Source: Blepharisma japonicum (Eukaryota > Ciliophora > Heterotrichea > Heterotrichida > Blepharismidae). Taken from it: 64,000 bases of DNA. The stretch is taken from NCBI GenBank assembly GCA_949751835.1, contig CATKHK010000014.1, positions 124,001 to 188,000 on the forward strand. The letters are read 5' to 3'. Made by a program: the position numbers and the translations under genes. Position 1 is the first letter of the stretch. Every line of letters starts with the position of its first letter. A model generated the notes under the pieces. The model made no database searches and had not been told where the DNA came from. It saw only the letters and a list, made by a program, of their open reading frames with translations. Positions 46,355-57,363 of the stretch are shown here, in pieces.

Positions 46355-47818
46355 ATGGCCAGTCCTCGACCAGCAACTCAAAGACGAAAAGAAGAAGGGG
46401 AGAAAATATCTTCCGTCACTCGTGACAGAGCTCAGCTTGCTAAAGCCTACATAGAAGGAAGATTCTCAAAGCTTAAAGAAGAAGAGGAAGGACGAAGAGA
46501 AGAATGACAAGAACTGAACAAAATTATGGACGAACTCTGCCTTTCTTCTTCTGAAAGAAACATGATCAAGCAAGAAATTCTTCATAAAGAAGCAGAACTA
46601 CTCAGAGAGAAACGTCAAAAAATTACTGTTTATGATTTTGAATCAATAGCGATAGTAGGAAAGGGCGCTTTTGGAGAAGTAAGAGTTGTAAGAAAGAAAG
46701 GTACAGGAGAAGTCTTTGCGCTCAAGAAGATGGACAAAGCTGAAATGGTTTGTAAGAACCAGATCCAGCACATCAAAACTGAAAGAGAAGTGCTTGCACA
46801 TTCAGAAAATCCTTGGATTGTCGATTTGAAATATTCTTTCCAAGACGAAAAATACTTGTATTTGGCTATGGAATATTTAGCTGGAGGCGATTTTATGAAT
46901 TTACTGATAAAGAAAAATATCCTGACTGAAGCTGAAAGCCGATTTTATATTGCGGAGATTATACTTGCTGTGGATTCTGTACATAAAATGAATTATATAC
47001 ATAGAGACTTGAAACCTGATAATATACTCATTGATAACAGAGGCCATATTAAGCTCTCAGATTTTGGCTTATCTAAGCAGGCTGAAATCTTTCCTTCGCA
47101 GAATAGAGAAGTGTTAAGAAAATTGGAAGAAGAAAGGATGAAGCAATATGCTGATAAAAGAAATGAGTTTCATCGAAATAGAAAATTGGCATTTTCTACC
47201 GTTGGAACTCCAGATTATATTGCCCCAGAAGTATTTTCTCGTCAAGGCTACACTGAAACAGTCGACTGGTGGTCAGTTGGAGTCATGCTTTTTGAAATGC
47301 TTGTCGGATATCCCCCATTTTATGCTGACAAACCTAAAGAAGTCTGTCAAAAAATCATTAATTGGCAAAATTACTTCAATATCCCCAGAGAAGCAAGACT
47401 AAGCCATGCTGCTATAGATTTAATAAGAAAACTAATAAGTGAGTCCAATACAAGGCTTGGAATTCGAGGAGTTGCAGAAATAAAAGCGCATCCCTTCTTT
47501 GCAGGTATTGATTGAAACAATATAAGGAATCAGGATGCTCCTTATGTTCCTGAACTTCTTGGCGACACCGATATCTCGAATTTCGAACAATTCGAAGAAA
47601 CTGAGCCATTTTACCCTCCAATCAGCAATAAAAAGAGGCCACTAAAAAAAGATGTGAATTTTGTAGGGTACACTTTTAAAAAAGATGTAGAAAAACAGCG
47701 AACTGGGCTGTCCAGCGCAATTGAGGAGCTTGAAGCAATTCGAGCATCCTCTGCAAGGGAGAACCAACCTATTAATTATATCCCATCATCAGAAGAGTTA
47801 TATAATGGAGAACTGTAA
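46355..47818 (+). CDS. NDR/LATS-family AGC kinase A
   Basis: A 487-residue Ser/Thr kinase of the Hippo/morphogenesis branch. Two TGA codons are Trp (after GRREE and after FAGID). The N-terminal helical region (~1-95) matches the Mob1-binding segment. The kinase core shows VGKGAFGEV, ALKKMDK, YIHRDLKPDN and DFG. The NDR-specific basic insert before subdomain VIII is present (RNEFHRNRKLAFSTVGTPDYIAPE), including the activation-segment Ser. The C-terminal hydrophobic motif NFVGYTF holds the Thr phosphorylated by MST/Ste20 kinases in the family. It is intronless, and it is a close paralogue of the kinase at 49109-50611, which faces the other way. Confidence 0.93.
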
Positions 47819-47833
47819 GTAATAAATTCTTGA

Positions 47834-49021
47834 TTATTTATAGTAATTGTTTGGAACAAATGGCATCTTTTCAATCTTGACCTGGACTGATTTATTAGGT
47901 CTAATTTTGGCTTCATATTCAAGTCCAGTTTTGGCGTGCTGTGAGTTAACATAAGCCATGCCGATTCCTTTCTTTAAAATAGGACTGAATGTCCCTGAAG
48001 ATACTTTTCCAACTTCTTCAGCTCCTGAATAGAGAGCTACTCCTTCTCTCGCTGATGGTCCATCTTGAACAATAAATCCAACTCTCTTTTTCTGAGTTCC
48101 GTCTCTGATTTGCTGCATCACTGTGTCTGCTCCTATCCAGCCTCCATTAGTTCTTTTGGTTTTTGGAATAGTCCACAATAAGCTTGCCTCTATTGGAGTA
48201 ATATTTTCTTCTAAATCATGCCCATAAAGACACATCCCAGCTTCCAGTCTCAAAGAGTCTCTTGCACCTAAGCCGCATGGCAATAAGTTTTCGCCACCAG
48301 TGCTAAGTAAAAGCCTTGCAAGGTCAACTCCTTTGCTCGGGTCAATAGAAATTTCAAACCCATCCTCACCAGTATATCCACATCTAGTGACTAAAACAGG
48401 TTCATTCAATGGCTTTAGTTGAGTATATCTTGCTTGCATAAATTTAGTGGTAGCAAGATCAGCTTCTACTAATGGTTGAAGAATTCCAGCAGCCATTGGA
48501 CCTTGGAGTGCTAAAAGTGCTCGATCTTCTAAGTGTTCAATTGTAACATCCTTTCCTTTATTTCTGAATTCCTGTAAGAAATGGTTTAGGTATTCTAAGT
48601 CTTTATCTTTGCACCCAGCATTAATGACCATTCCAATGTGATCTTCAAATTTTGTGATGATAGTATCGTCCTTAATTCCTCCATGAGACATCATAATTAA
48701 TGAAAGTACAGCAGAATTGGCAGGGACTTGGTTCAAATCAGCGACTGTGAGATAATTGATAAACTCAACTCTATCTCTCCCACGGATTTTGAGCTGTCCC
48801 ATGTGGCTGACATCAAATAAGGCTGCTTTTTGTCGGCATTGCATGTGCTCTTTCAAAACACCACCGCTGAGCTCTTTATATTCTACTGGCATTTCATAGC
48901 CTGCAAACGGGACCATCTTAGCTTTCAGATCATTAGCGTGAAAATCAAACAAAGCAGTTTTCTATGTGACAATTACTTTCAGTGCTCCAGTTGAAAATCG
49001 CCTCAATGTCGCCATCAACAT
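47834..49021 (-). CDS. GCST: mitochondrial aminomethyltransferase (glycine cleavage T protein)
   Basis: A 390-residue folate enzyme that moves the aminomethyl unit of glycine from the H protein to tetrahydrofolate. The first exon encodes a basic, Arg/Ser/Thr-rich presequence (MLMATLRRFSTGALK) typical of mitochondrial import and is joined by a 15-nt intron to the body (KTALFDFHAN...). Family motifs: FDVSHMGQLKIRG, LALQGPMA, TRCGYTGEDGFEIS, GLGARDSLRLEAGM and LYGHDLEE. The conserved Asp of the folate site lies in GARDSLR. The length is close to the usual ~375-400. It ends 15 bp from the convergent NDR kinase A. Confidence 0.95.
48962..48976 (-). other. 15-nt intron of the aminomethyltransferase gene
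   Basis: GTAATTGTCACATAG. Phase 0, contains an in-frame TAG. It separates the presequence exon from the mature enzyme. Confidence 0.88.
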
Positions 49022-49108
49022 TGTATTATTATATGGCTCACACCTTTGATATTTAGCTTTAAAAAATATGAAAGTGATTTTCTTGTAAAGAAAATTTAAA
49101 AATAGACA

Positions 49109-50611
49109 TTAACCTGAATAAAGTTCTTGGGAGTCTAGAACAAATCTTCTTTGGTTACTTCCTTGTGATGGAGAAATGATTGGTCTCATCCCTGAATTTG
49201 ACCTATTGACAGACTCAAGCTCTTGAAGCGCATTTAGAAGTGTATTTCCCTGCTCTTCGTCTTCTTTTTTAAAGGTATAGCCTACAAAATTGTTGTCTTT
49301 TTTCCCTTTTTTCCTCCTTTGCCCTTCAAGTGGATAAAACGGTTCCATTTCTTCAAAAGTATCAAAATTGGCTGTGTCTGAGTCACTTGTTAACTACCTA
49401 AAAATTACCTCAGGAACCCATGGGGCTCTGGTGTTTCTAATATTGTCCCAATTAATTCCATTAAAAAATGGGTGCGCTTTAATTTCTTCTACCCCGCGAG
49501 TTCCAAGCCTATCAGGGGCATCGCATACTAATTTTCTAATTAAATCGCAAGTAGAGTGCTTCAAATTGGCTTCTCGTGGGATTGCTAAAGTGCTTCTCCA
49601 ATGCAGAATTTTTTGACAAGTTATTGAAGGCTCATCTGAAAAGAAAGGCGGATACCCAACAACCATTTCAAATAAAATAACTCCGACACTCCACCAATCT
49701 ACAGTTTCCGTATAACCTCCTCTACCGAAAACTTCTGGGGCAATATAATCAGGTGTTCCTACAGTTGAGTAAGCAAGTGCACGGTTTCTCTTGTAATCTG
49801 ATTTTTTTTCTATATACTGTTTAACTCTTGCTTCGTCTTCGAGTTTATTCAAGTTTGAGTATAAATTATCAGGTTGAACCTCACTTAGCTTGCAAAGCCC
49901 AAAATCGGAAAGCTTGACGTGGCCATCTCTGCCGATCAATACGTTATCTGGCTTGATGTCTCTATGAATATAATTCAATTTATGCACAGATTCTATAGCC
50001 AAAACCATTTCAGCAATATAAAATTTGGCCTCATCCTGAGGAAGAATATCTCTTTTAATAAGAATAGTCATTAAGTCACCTCCTTGCAGGTATTCCATTG
50101 CGAGATATAGGTATTTTTCATCTTGAAAAGAGTATTTTAGCTCTACAATTCATGGGTTATTTGCTTTGACAAGGATGTTTCTTTCTTCCCTTACATGTTT
50201 GATTTGATTTTTCCTTATCATTTCGGTTTTGTTCATCTTCTTTAAGGCAAGGATTTCGTTTGAATTTTTATGCCTAACAACTCTGACTTCTCCAAATGCG
50301 CCTCTTCCAATGATGGTTATAGGTTCAAAATCAAATATGCTGACTCTTGCACGCATCAGCCTAAGCCTTTCAGCTTCTTTATGCATGATTTCTTCTTTTA
50401 CAATTTGTTGCTCGGTTTCAGACAAGTTTAGCTCAGTCATTTTTTTGTTGATTTCGTCCCAATACTCACGGTTTTCAGTTTCTTCTCTTTTTTTCTTCGA
50501 ATATTTTTCAGCTATAAAAGCTTTAGCTGCTTCAGCTTTTTCCCTTGATGCGGCTGAGATTTGTGGCTGGTCTCTAGTTTCAGCTCTTTTTGGGGTTCTT
50601 GGAGGGTCCAT
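49109..50611 (-). CDS. NDR/LATS-family AGC kinase B
   Basis: A 495-residue kinase paralogous to the one at 46355-47818. TGA at 50150 (ANNP-W) is Trp and a 15-nt intron (49394-49408) is removed after VPE. The Mob-binding N-terminus, IGRGAFGEV, ALKKMNK, YIHRDIKPDN, DFG, the basic insert ending in STVGTPDYIAPE, and the hydrophobic motif NFVGYTF are all intact. Compared with kinase A it has an extra Ser-rich stretch before the tail. A lacks the intron at the matching site (VPELLGD). It is probably part of a Mob1-dependent pathway for cortex or cell-shape control, by analogy with NDR kinases elsewhere. Confidence 0.93.
49394..49408 (-). other. 15-nt intron of NDR kinase B
   Basis: GTAATTTTTAGGTAG. 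Phase 0, contains an in-frame TAG. Removal joins PWVPE to LTSDSDTANF, matching kinase A and NDR kinases generally. Confidence 0.9.
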
Positions 50612-50911
50612 TTATAACTCAAATATTTAGAGTATTATTTGGTGATTAAATCTGAAGAAATTTAAATTATAAAAACAATTTTAACTTGATAGCAGAAATT
50701 ATCCGAATAATAAGAAATTAATTAACTGAATTTCTAAGTAAATATAACCAATTTTTTAGAAAATTACCAAAAAGGCAAGTTGTATTATGTTATAAATCAA
50801 TATAAAAGCCTTTTTTAAACTTAAAGATCTCATGAAATATGGTTTGCATCTCAGATTTTGCTTATTCAATTTCTTTTTAGTTTCTACTATTGTGAAGAGT
50901 TAAGATTAAGA
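50612..50911. other. AT-rich intergenic region
   Basis: A 300-bp AT-rich spacer upstream of NDR kinase B, downstream on the same strand from the mS34 gene. No feature recognised. Confidence 0.5.
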
Positions 50912-51286
50912 TTATTGATTTTCTTCCTTTTCTTTCTTTAAGTAAATCCCATTTGCTTTGAGTTCAGGATGTGATTCAGGAATCCTATGTTTCCAGGTTC
51001 CTAACTTCAGAGGCGATCTTATTTTCTCTTCCTTATCACTTTTCTCACCTTTCCAAGTTTTGATTCCCCAAACTTTTCCATGTCTAGGATCTGAGTACTC
51101 GATTCTTGTAATTGTATAATATGAATCAGCAGGCCAAGTGGCTCGCCAAAATTGGAAACCTACACCTTGACTTCTGTATTGAGAGCAGACTTCAAATATG
51201 CTTTTGTGATTTCTACCTAATAGTGGCTTCAAAATTTCTTCCTTGGTATAGATTTTGTATGACCTGAAGATTCTTATTGAAAACAT
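50912..51286 (-). CDS. MRPS34: mitochondrial small-subunit ribosomal protein mS34
   Basis: A 124-residue protein with the mS34 core: FWRATWP, then YTITRIEYSDPRHGKVWGI and KTWKGEK. In animal mS34 the matching line is a Thr-Arg-Val segment followed by HGKAWG and FKG. It is part of the mitochondrial ribosome small subunit. The N-terminus is basic (FSIRIFRSYKIY) and could itself direct import. A basic tail follows the core. No TGA is used and there is no intron. Other mitochondrial genes nearby are mL43 (56017-56520) and aminomethyltransferase, without evidence of co-regulation. Confidence 0.8.
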   Translation of the reverse strand: MFSIRIFRSYKIYTKEEILKPLLGRNHKSIFEVCSQYRSQGVGFQFWRATWPADSYYTITRIEYSDPRHGKVWGIKTWKGEKSDKEEKIRSPLKLGTWKHRIPESHPELKANGIYLKKEKEENQ

Positions 51287-51456
51287 AATTTATTATAAGC
51301 ACTATAAAATTAGACTATTCAGACTTAAAAATTTTGGAATGCTCTGCAAAGTCTCTTAGGTTAATTGAAGCTGGTAAGCTGGCCTTAAAATGAAATATAG
51401 ATTACGCTTAAAAATTGTTATACCAATAAACTTGCACCTTTTAATGAAAATTTTAA

Positions 51457-53341
51457 TTATTTTTTAGCACTAAGTGGTCTAGGTTTTTTGACTGTTGAAG
51501 GAAGAGTACTAGAACTCTTCTGCAATTCTCTATTAACAACTATGTTTATAGCTGTTTTTTGAGATCTTGATACATTACTTGGAGGAGATTCATCTTCCGC
51601 CCATGCAGTTTTATGATGAAATTGCTCATGAGTATCAATTGTAAAAACTTCAGCTCCAGTCTGATAATTTTCAAGATCAGCATAGCTTATTGAAGGACCT
51701 TTTACGACTCCGTCAGCTTTGTATATTTTTCCATCTCTGCCAACAACATGAGGATGAATAGGAGAAAAATTCGCATCTCCCCTACCACAAGATAAACAAT
51801 TTGCAGGCATAAATGTTTTTCTGCCAACTAGAGCATATCCGGATCTTGAGTTCATTTCAAATAATGAAGCTTGAAGCTTTTTAAGCAAGGAGTATAGATG
51901 ATCTAAGTCTTTAGTGTTTTGTGAAATCCCATTCTCAAGGTCTCCAAATCTCGCATCTCGAGCCCCTAGTTCATTTTTCATATCTTCATCACTAGCCTTG
52001 CTATTCAAGAGTTTTTTTAATGAACTCAAGTCAGAATTCTTTCCAAGCTTCTCTACTTTTGATTCTAATATATGGATTTGCTCAATCATTTTCTCTCTAA
52101 ACTTCCAAAATTCGTTCATATCAGATTTTTCTTGAATAGGAGGCAAAGAGGAGATCGAAGGCTTTTCTTGATTTTTGGCTAAAATTTCTTGAATAATTGA
52201 TTTATCTACTTTATTTTCAAGCTGCTCTTTTAGAATCTCCATCATTCTCTTAAGGTTGTCTACATCTTCGCTTGAAGTCTCATGCACAAATCCCATAATT
52301 TCTCTTATTTTCTCATCAAATTTGCTAATTTTCAAGTCGATTTCTAAAAATTTCCCATGAAATTCAGCTAAATTAATACCTTGCAAAATTTCTCTTATTG
52401 AGTTGATTTCTTTGTTACAGTTATCAAAATCACTTTTTTTCTTTAAAATCTCTGAAAGGTCTTTAACATCCTCTTTAATCCCTTTAACTTTATTAGCAAA
52501 ATCATGCTCATGTTTTTCGAATCCCCTTTGTAAGTCTTTCAGCATTATTTCATATTTTGCCATATTTCCTTCATTAAAAGTGATCAGTTCATTTCTTAAT
52601 TTATCTTCAATCCCTCTGATAGCATCATGGACGAATTTTTCATTCACTCTTACTTTCAATAACTCTTCACAATCTTTTATTTTTCACAACGTATTTAGCT
52701 CAAGATCTGATAGCTTCTTCTCTATCTCAGCTATTTTTTCGCTCAATTTATTATCTCCTTGCAGCATTTGTTTACGCAATTCTTCGCTTTTTTCTCTAAT
52801 CTTATTATCTCTTACCGTTTTTTCAGTTTTATTTTTTACTTTTTTTGTCATGGACTTTGCTTCATTTTTTGTAATTTTCTTTGCAAGGTCTTCATTGATA
52901 TTGATTATATTAGTTTCAGTCGCAATCTTGAACTGTTTTAAGTCTAGCACATTATCGCTTAAAATCTTTATTTTGTCGGCAAAAGCATAAACTGCATCTT
53001 TAAAGTCATCCCCACTTCTGTCTCTACCAGCAGATCCAAGCTTATCAGTGATAGATCTCTCAGCAAGTCCCAAAATTTCAATTAATTCAGAAGTGCTGAC
53101 TCTAGTTCTGAGCTCTTCTGCAAGTGTTTTGATAAGAGTGCCATGGTGATTAACGGTTTGAGATACGCTATTAAGAAAATCCTAAAATAAAGGATACTTT
53201 CAGATTATCGAAGTGGAGATCAAAGCTTACTAGTGGAGCTCCAGGAAGCGGCGAAGATTGCAGTTGCTCTAATTCAAGCCTTGTTGTTCTAATAGTTTCA
53301 AAGGAACGCACTTCAGAAATTTTCATATGAGAAGCTGACAT
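51457..53341 (-). CDS. large coiled-coil protein, possibly ciliary
   Basis: A 622-residue protein from two exons: 53341-53198 (48 codons) and 53181-51457, separated by a 16-nt intron; TGA at 52684 is Trp. Most of it (~90-480) is coiled coil. The C-terminal part carries a distinct motif, ALVGRKTFMPANCLSCGRGD, followed by Asn/His/Pro-rich PIHPHVVGRDGKIYKADG and a Ser/Pro-rich tail. The coiled coil plus CLSCG block is reminiscent of DUF4795/QRICH2-like flagellar proteins, but this is a weak recollection. The exon join is supported by coiled-coil-compatible sequence on both sides. Confidence 0.72.
53182..53197 (-). other. 16-nt intron of the 51457-53341 gene
   Basis: GTATCCTTTATTTTAG. Phase 0. 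As a 16-mer its retention would shift the frame. Without removal the frame stops three codons later. A is at position 10. Confidence 0.8.
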
Positions 53342-53496
53342 TTGCAAATTTTATAGTAATAGTTATGCTTGCTTGAATTATTCGCTACAGAAGAAATCAT
53401 GATAAATTATGTATACTAATTCTTATAATTCAAAAGAATTTAGAAAGAATTCAGTTTGTCAATTATATTTAGGATATTAAACTTTATGCATTCTAG

Positions 53497-55947
53497 TTAT
53501 CCCCTTCTCTCTGCTATTTTATTCAGAACTATTTTGTGGAGTCTTAATAAATATTCGCTATAACTCATTTCGCTAGCAGTAGCATCTTCAGTCATGAATC
53601 TTCTCAGTATGAAATCATCACCTTTTCCTTCAAATAGCCAATATAGGGTTGGGTAGGCTGATGGAGCTCGTTTTCTGATTTCGTCAATAATTGCTATAAC
53701 TTTTGCTGACTCATCATTTCCTAAATCATTCAGCACCCAATATTCAGGATTTTCGCTTAATTCATCAAACTGAGAAACCCCAAAAATATTTTGCAAAAAC
53801 TCCTCATTTGTGTTTCTTCCTATATAAAAGAGCATAACTTCACCATTAAATAGCAAATAAGCTCCATTTGAGTTTATACTGCTCAAAGAGCAGGAAAGCA
53901 AATTAGGGAGGATGAGAAGCTCGGAACTATTTAATGTGCCTGGCTGCTGAGGCTGGTAGGATATATCATGTAAACTGTAAATAGATGGGTAAAAAAGCAG
54001 TCGTGATTGATGAATACTCATTCCTAATAGATCATGGACTGAAAAAAGTCTGGAATCAAGCTGCACCCCTGTCAAGGAAAATGCTGGAAGCTTCATAGTT
54101 GTATTACTGTATAGAGGAAGAAGTTTTAAGTTGTCAGGGACCAAAATTTTATTCATTTCTGCTGTTTCTAAGGTTAATCTATGGGTTGTGAGCATTTGTA
54201 TCATGCTCGAATGCCATTTTTCTCTGATGGTTCCCAAAACTTCTTCATATAAGGAATGCGCATTTATTCTTGCAACTACGTTTGCAATTGTATCAGCATC
54301 GCCACCTTTGAAAACATTGGGGACTATTTTGGTGCTTTTCATCAGGCCATTAAAAATTCTTATTAGTCTTTGTCCATATTGGTTTGTGTAAAGCATAGCA
54401 CACTGGACATGCAAGTCAATATCCTCTTGTAATTTTGAATCGTGTTTAAGTATAATAGCAATTGTCTTATCTGAATCAATACAAGACAATTCCATCTCAA
54501 CTGGCCCTTTTCTTTTGAATTTCCCTATATATTGATCAATTGCTATTCCATTGCTGCATCTAGCTCTCATAACTGCTTGGAATCCTTGAGTTCTGGTTAA
54601 GATTCTGAAGATTTTGTAATAGATCCTTTCACCATCAAAAGCTGGATTAAAGCTTGGATAATAGCTTAAATCACCGCCAGTCTGTGAGCAAAGAGTTGCT
54701 AGAGAAGGAACATCTGCATATTGGCCTGTGCAAAGGAAAATATCGACACAAACATCTTCAGTTGTGCACTCTTGTGCTAAAGTTACATAGCTTTCAAGAG
54801 GAGCATACATCAATTTTTCTTTTTCTGTGTTACAAAGCTTTGGATCAACCCTGTTAGTTAGCTTGTATTTTCCAACAGTTCCAAGTTGTGAAGTGAAAAT
54901 GAGAACTCTACCTCCTCTCCCTTTCAACAGATAATTTTTCATTGCATCAGCAATAGCTCCAGCTGATAAATTAACCTTTGTAGGCTGTGTCCACTCCCAA
55001 CTCAGTAGTCTATCTAAAAGTCCATCCAGCTGCTCTCTTTGCTCAGTTACATTGTATGCAAGCCCATCTACATTTTCAGGAACAAAAGGATCTTCTACAT
55101 CAGTTACTAGGATTTCTGACACTTCTCCTGTAGATCCGATTTTGTAGAACTGCATAGACGTATCAAATGTCATTATCCCAATATTGCATCGTTCAGGAAG
55201 GGTGATATAGTCAAGAATTCCTTTAATTGATGTAAGAATCTGTTGGGGAAGTCCTGTAGACAGCGAGCCGGCTGATATATCAATGCAAAAGAAGAAAAGT
55301 GGAGCCATTGGAGGTCGGTTTGAATAGTCACTTGGAGCAACAAATTCATAAGTCCCAGCCAAAAGCTCAGGCTTGTTGTCTCTATCATTGTAATATTCAT
55401 CAGGAGTATCTTGGACGAGTCCACAAATATTGCAAATGCATTTCCTCCCGCCTTCCACAAATCTGAAGTGAGGATTCACGAATGCCAAACATCTATTACA
55501 CCTGAATGGAGTTTTATTTAGAATTGAAACTGCGTCTTCTCCAGGGCCGATATCAGCTAAAGGATGCCAAACTGCAGCAAGTGGCAATCCAGTCGATTTT
55601 TGAGTGTTCTCGTCAATAGCACATTGTGAGCACGTAAAGCGAAGGAAACGTGGAGAACTGACTGCTTGCTCTTTTGCGATATAATTGTCTAAAATCGGAG
55701 GAGCTAATTGTCCCATAGCAGTGAACTGGCCTAAAAACTCATCATGCCTTTGCAGAGGTCTTGGAAGAGTTTCTACTTGAATACGTGCTTCTTTGGGCTG
55801 CTCAGCTTGAATTCTACGTTCAGCAATTGTGTCAGGAACTGTATTTTGCTGCATTATTTCTGGCTTCGAAGTAAGAGGCTCTGCTTCTTGATAGAGAGGC
55901 CTTTGTAAATGAGGCAAACGAGATTTATGATCGCCTTGAAAAGCCAT
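53497..55947 (-). CDS. SEC24: COPII coat protein Sec24
   Basis: An 816-residue cargo-binding subunit of the COPII coat at ER exit sites. A Pro/Gln-rich N-terminal arm (~1-95) precedes the zinc finger (~147-180), with FRCNRCLAFVNP and CICNICGL as its two Cys pairs. Next come the trunk (von Willebrand-like fold, MAPLFFFCIDIS), the beta-sandwich, the helical domain and the C-terminal gelsolin domain (GEVMLFYIGRN, LYWLFEGKGDD). FRCNRC-type spacing with F-VNPH-RF-V-GG distinguishes Sec24 from Sec23. The arm is shorter than in animal Sec24. No TGA is used. Only 69 bp separate its start from the divergent mL43 gene. Confidence 0.94.
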   Translation of the reverse strand: MAFQGDHKSRLPHLQRPLYQEAEPLTSKPEIMQQNTVPDTIAERRIQAEQPKEARIQVETLPRPLQRHDEFLGQFTAMGQLAPPILDNYIAKEQAVSSPRFLRFTCSQCAIDENTQKSTGLPLAAVWHPLADIGPGEDAVSILNKTPFRCNRCLAFVNPHFRFVEGGRKCICNICGLVQDTPDEYYNDRDNKPELLAGTYEFVAPSDYSNRPPMAPLFFFCIDISAGSLSTGLPQQILTSIKGILDYITLPERCNIGIMTFDTSMQFYKIGSTGEVSEILVTDVEDPFVPENVDGLAYNVTEQREQLDGLLDRLLSWEWTQPTKVNLSAGAIADAMKNYLLKGRGGRVLIFTSQLGTVGKYKLTNRVDPKLCNTEKEKLMYAPLESYVTLAQECTTEDVCVDIFLCTGQYADVPSLATLCSQTGGDLSYYPSFNPAFDGERIYYKIFRILTRTQGFQAVMRARCSNGIAIDQYIGKFKRKGPVEMELSCIDSDKTIAIILKHDSKLQEDIDLHVQCAMLYTNQYGQRLIRIFNGLMKSTKIVPNVFKGGDADTIANVVARINAHSLYEEVLGTIREKWHSSMIQMLTTHRLTLETAEMNKILVPDNLKLLPLYSNTTMKLPAFSLTGVQLDSRLFSVHDLLGMSIHQSRLLFYPSIYSLHDISYQPQQPGTLNSSELLILPNLLSCSLSSINSNGAYLLFNGEVMLFYIGRNTNEEFLQNIFGVSQFDELSENPEYWVLNDLGNDESAKVIAIIDEIRKRAPSAYPTLYWLFEGKGDDFILRRFMTEDATASEMSYSEYLLRLHKIVLNKIAERRG

Positions 55948-56016
55948 ATTTTTATATTTCCTAGCTGTAATCCTTGCAAAAGGGTCTAAATAAGGTTCAT
56001 ATTTTATTTCATATAA

Positions 56017-56520
56017 ATGTGTAATAGAGGAGTATTCCAGCTTAGGCTTGTCAAGCTTCAGTTCTGCGATTGGGGTGGCAGCTCACAAGGAGTCAGAGAC
56101 CTTTTTAAAACTCAACTTGTGGAAGATTGGATTGATAGAAACCCTGGGATGACTTTTGAAGCGTATATGAGGAGAAGCAGACATCCTTATATATATACTC
56201 AGTATATCAATGGGTGGACTAGGACACTTAGCATAAGAAACATGAAACCAGAGGAAATTATGGACGTTTTGGAGCAAGCGAGAAATCAAATTGGGCATCA
56301 TGCTTATAAACATGCTGGAAACAAAGTAATTTCGACTAATACAAGTATTCAAGGACCATGGATGCCTAACATGTGGGGAACTTCAAAGATCTATCAAGAC
56401 CAGAAATTGAAGAAACTTCCTGAGTTCCCACTCGAACCAAAGGAAAGAGAGCCGAAGAAGCCTGCACTTAAGCCTAGTGAAGAAATTGATACTTGGATGA
56501 GACAAAAAGTAGTCATTTAA
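56017..56520 (+). CDS. MRPL43: mitochondrial large-subunit ribosomal protein mL43
   Basis: A 167-residue protein of the L51/S25/CI-B8 thioredoxin-like fold. The mL43 pattern is clear: GVFQLRLVKLQFCDWGGSS near the start (shown in part), GVRDFLK-like RDLFKTQL, then NPGMTFEAYMRRSRHPYIY and IRNMKPEEIMDVLEQ. The same fold occurs in complex I subunit NDUFA2, but the F-C-DWGGSS block and length favour mL43. The tail is Pro/Lys-rich and ends DTWMRQKVVI. Intronless. Confidence 0.87.
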   Translation: MCNRGVFQLRLVKLQFCDWGGSSQGVRDLFKTQLVEDWIDRNPGMTFEAYMRRSRHPYIYTQYINGWTRTLSIRNMKPEEIMDVLEQARNQIGHHAYKHAGNKVISTNTSIQGPWMPNMWGTSKIYQDQKLKKLPEFPLEPKEREPKKPALKPSEEIDTWMRQKVVI

Positions 56521-56886
56521 GAATAAAAATGATTATTTTAAATTTTCAGTAATAGGTAGAACTTTTCAATCTTCTTCAATTATAAATTAAGTATTATTTA
56601 GATTAACTGCACAAAAGTAAGAAATAAAGATAAATCTCCCAAGAAATTATATTGTTATAATCAGAAATAATCCAATTATTGAAATATGATACTCAATCTC
56701 ATCAAGAAATTTTCCGTAAGAGTGCTTTAAAAAAGGAGCATTGGAAATCAACAATTTTTGTTTTATAGTAAACTTAAGCCTATTTATAATCAGAGTAATA
56801 TAATTTTTATAGCTTTTAAGTTTCTTTTAATATAGCATACTATTTTATAATTCATTTTATTTGTGAATCGCAGATTAATTAGATTA
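56521..56886. other. AT-rich intergenic region
   Basis: A 366-bp AT-rich gap between convergent genes (mL43 and the E2 enzyme), long for a tail-to-tail spacer in this window. Nothing recognised. Confidence 0.5.
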
Positions 56887-57321
56887 TTAAGCCAATGCTA
56901 TTTGTTGAATTGCATCTTCAATTCTACCTTGCTCTTTTGCAATACAGAAATAATCGCTTAACGGATCATCGAAGTTGGGATGATGCAGGATATATAAAAT
57001 TCCCTGCATGTAATGCTCAATGCTCATATCAGGGCACCAGTCATCGTCAAACATACTCAGGCAGACTTCTCCATCCAATTCCAAAATATTTGGATGCTTT
57101 ATATTCGTGATGCAAATTACTTTGCACGGCTCATGTGGATATTTATTTCTTGTTTTTATTTCAAATATTAAATTTTTGCCTGACCATATTCCTGAATCTG
57201 GCTGTACGACAACTCTTACATGTTGAAGGGAAGTCACTTTCAGTTGTTTGATTTGTCCATCGCCTAGCATATCTAATTTTGTGCTTAGGATCTGAACTTC
57301 TTTATAAATAGAGTGCTTCAT
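56887..57321 (-). CDS. ubiquitin/NEDD8-conjugating enzyme E2
   Basis: A 144-residue minimal E2 fold. The HPN motif (76-78) and the active-site Cys87 in GEVCLSMF are intact, followed by DDWCPDMSIEHYMQGILYIL and PNFDDPLSDYF, the usual C-terminal helices. The catalytic block with an acidic -W-P segment is closest to UBE2M/UBE2F (NEDD8) or Ubc-like short E2s. The N-terminal extension that Ubc12 uses to bind the NEDD8 E1 is not obvious, so the modifier is uncertain. No TGA. Confidence 0.85.
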   Translation of the reverse strand: MKHSIYKEVQILSTKLDMLGDGQIKQLKVTSLQHVRVVVQPDSGIWSGKNLIFEIKTRNKYPHEPCKVICITNIKHPNILELDGEVCLSMFDDDWCPDMSIEHYMQGILYILHHPNFDDPLSDYFCIAKEQGRIEDAIQQIALA

Positions 57322-57363
57322 TTTTAACGTAATATTATTTATTAGACTTAGCGAAATAAATAC

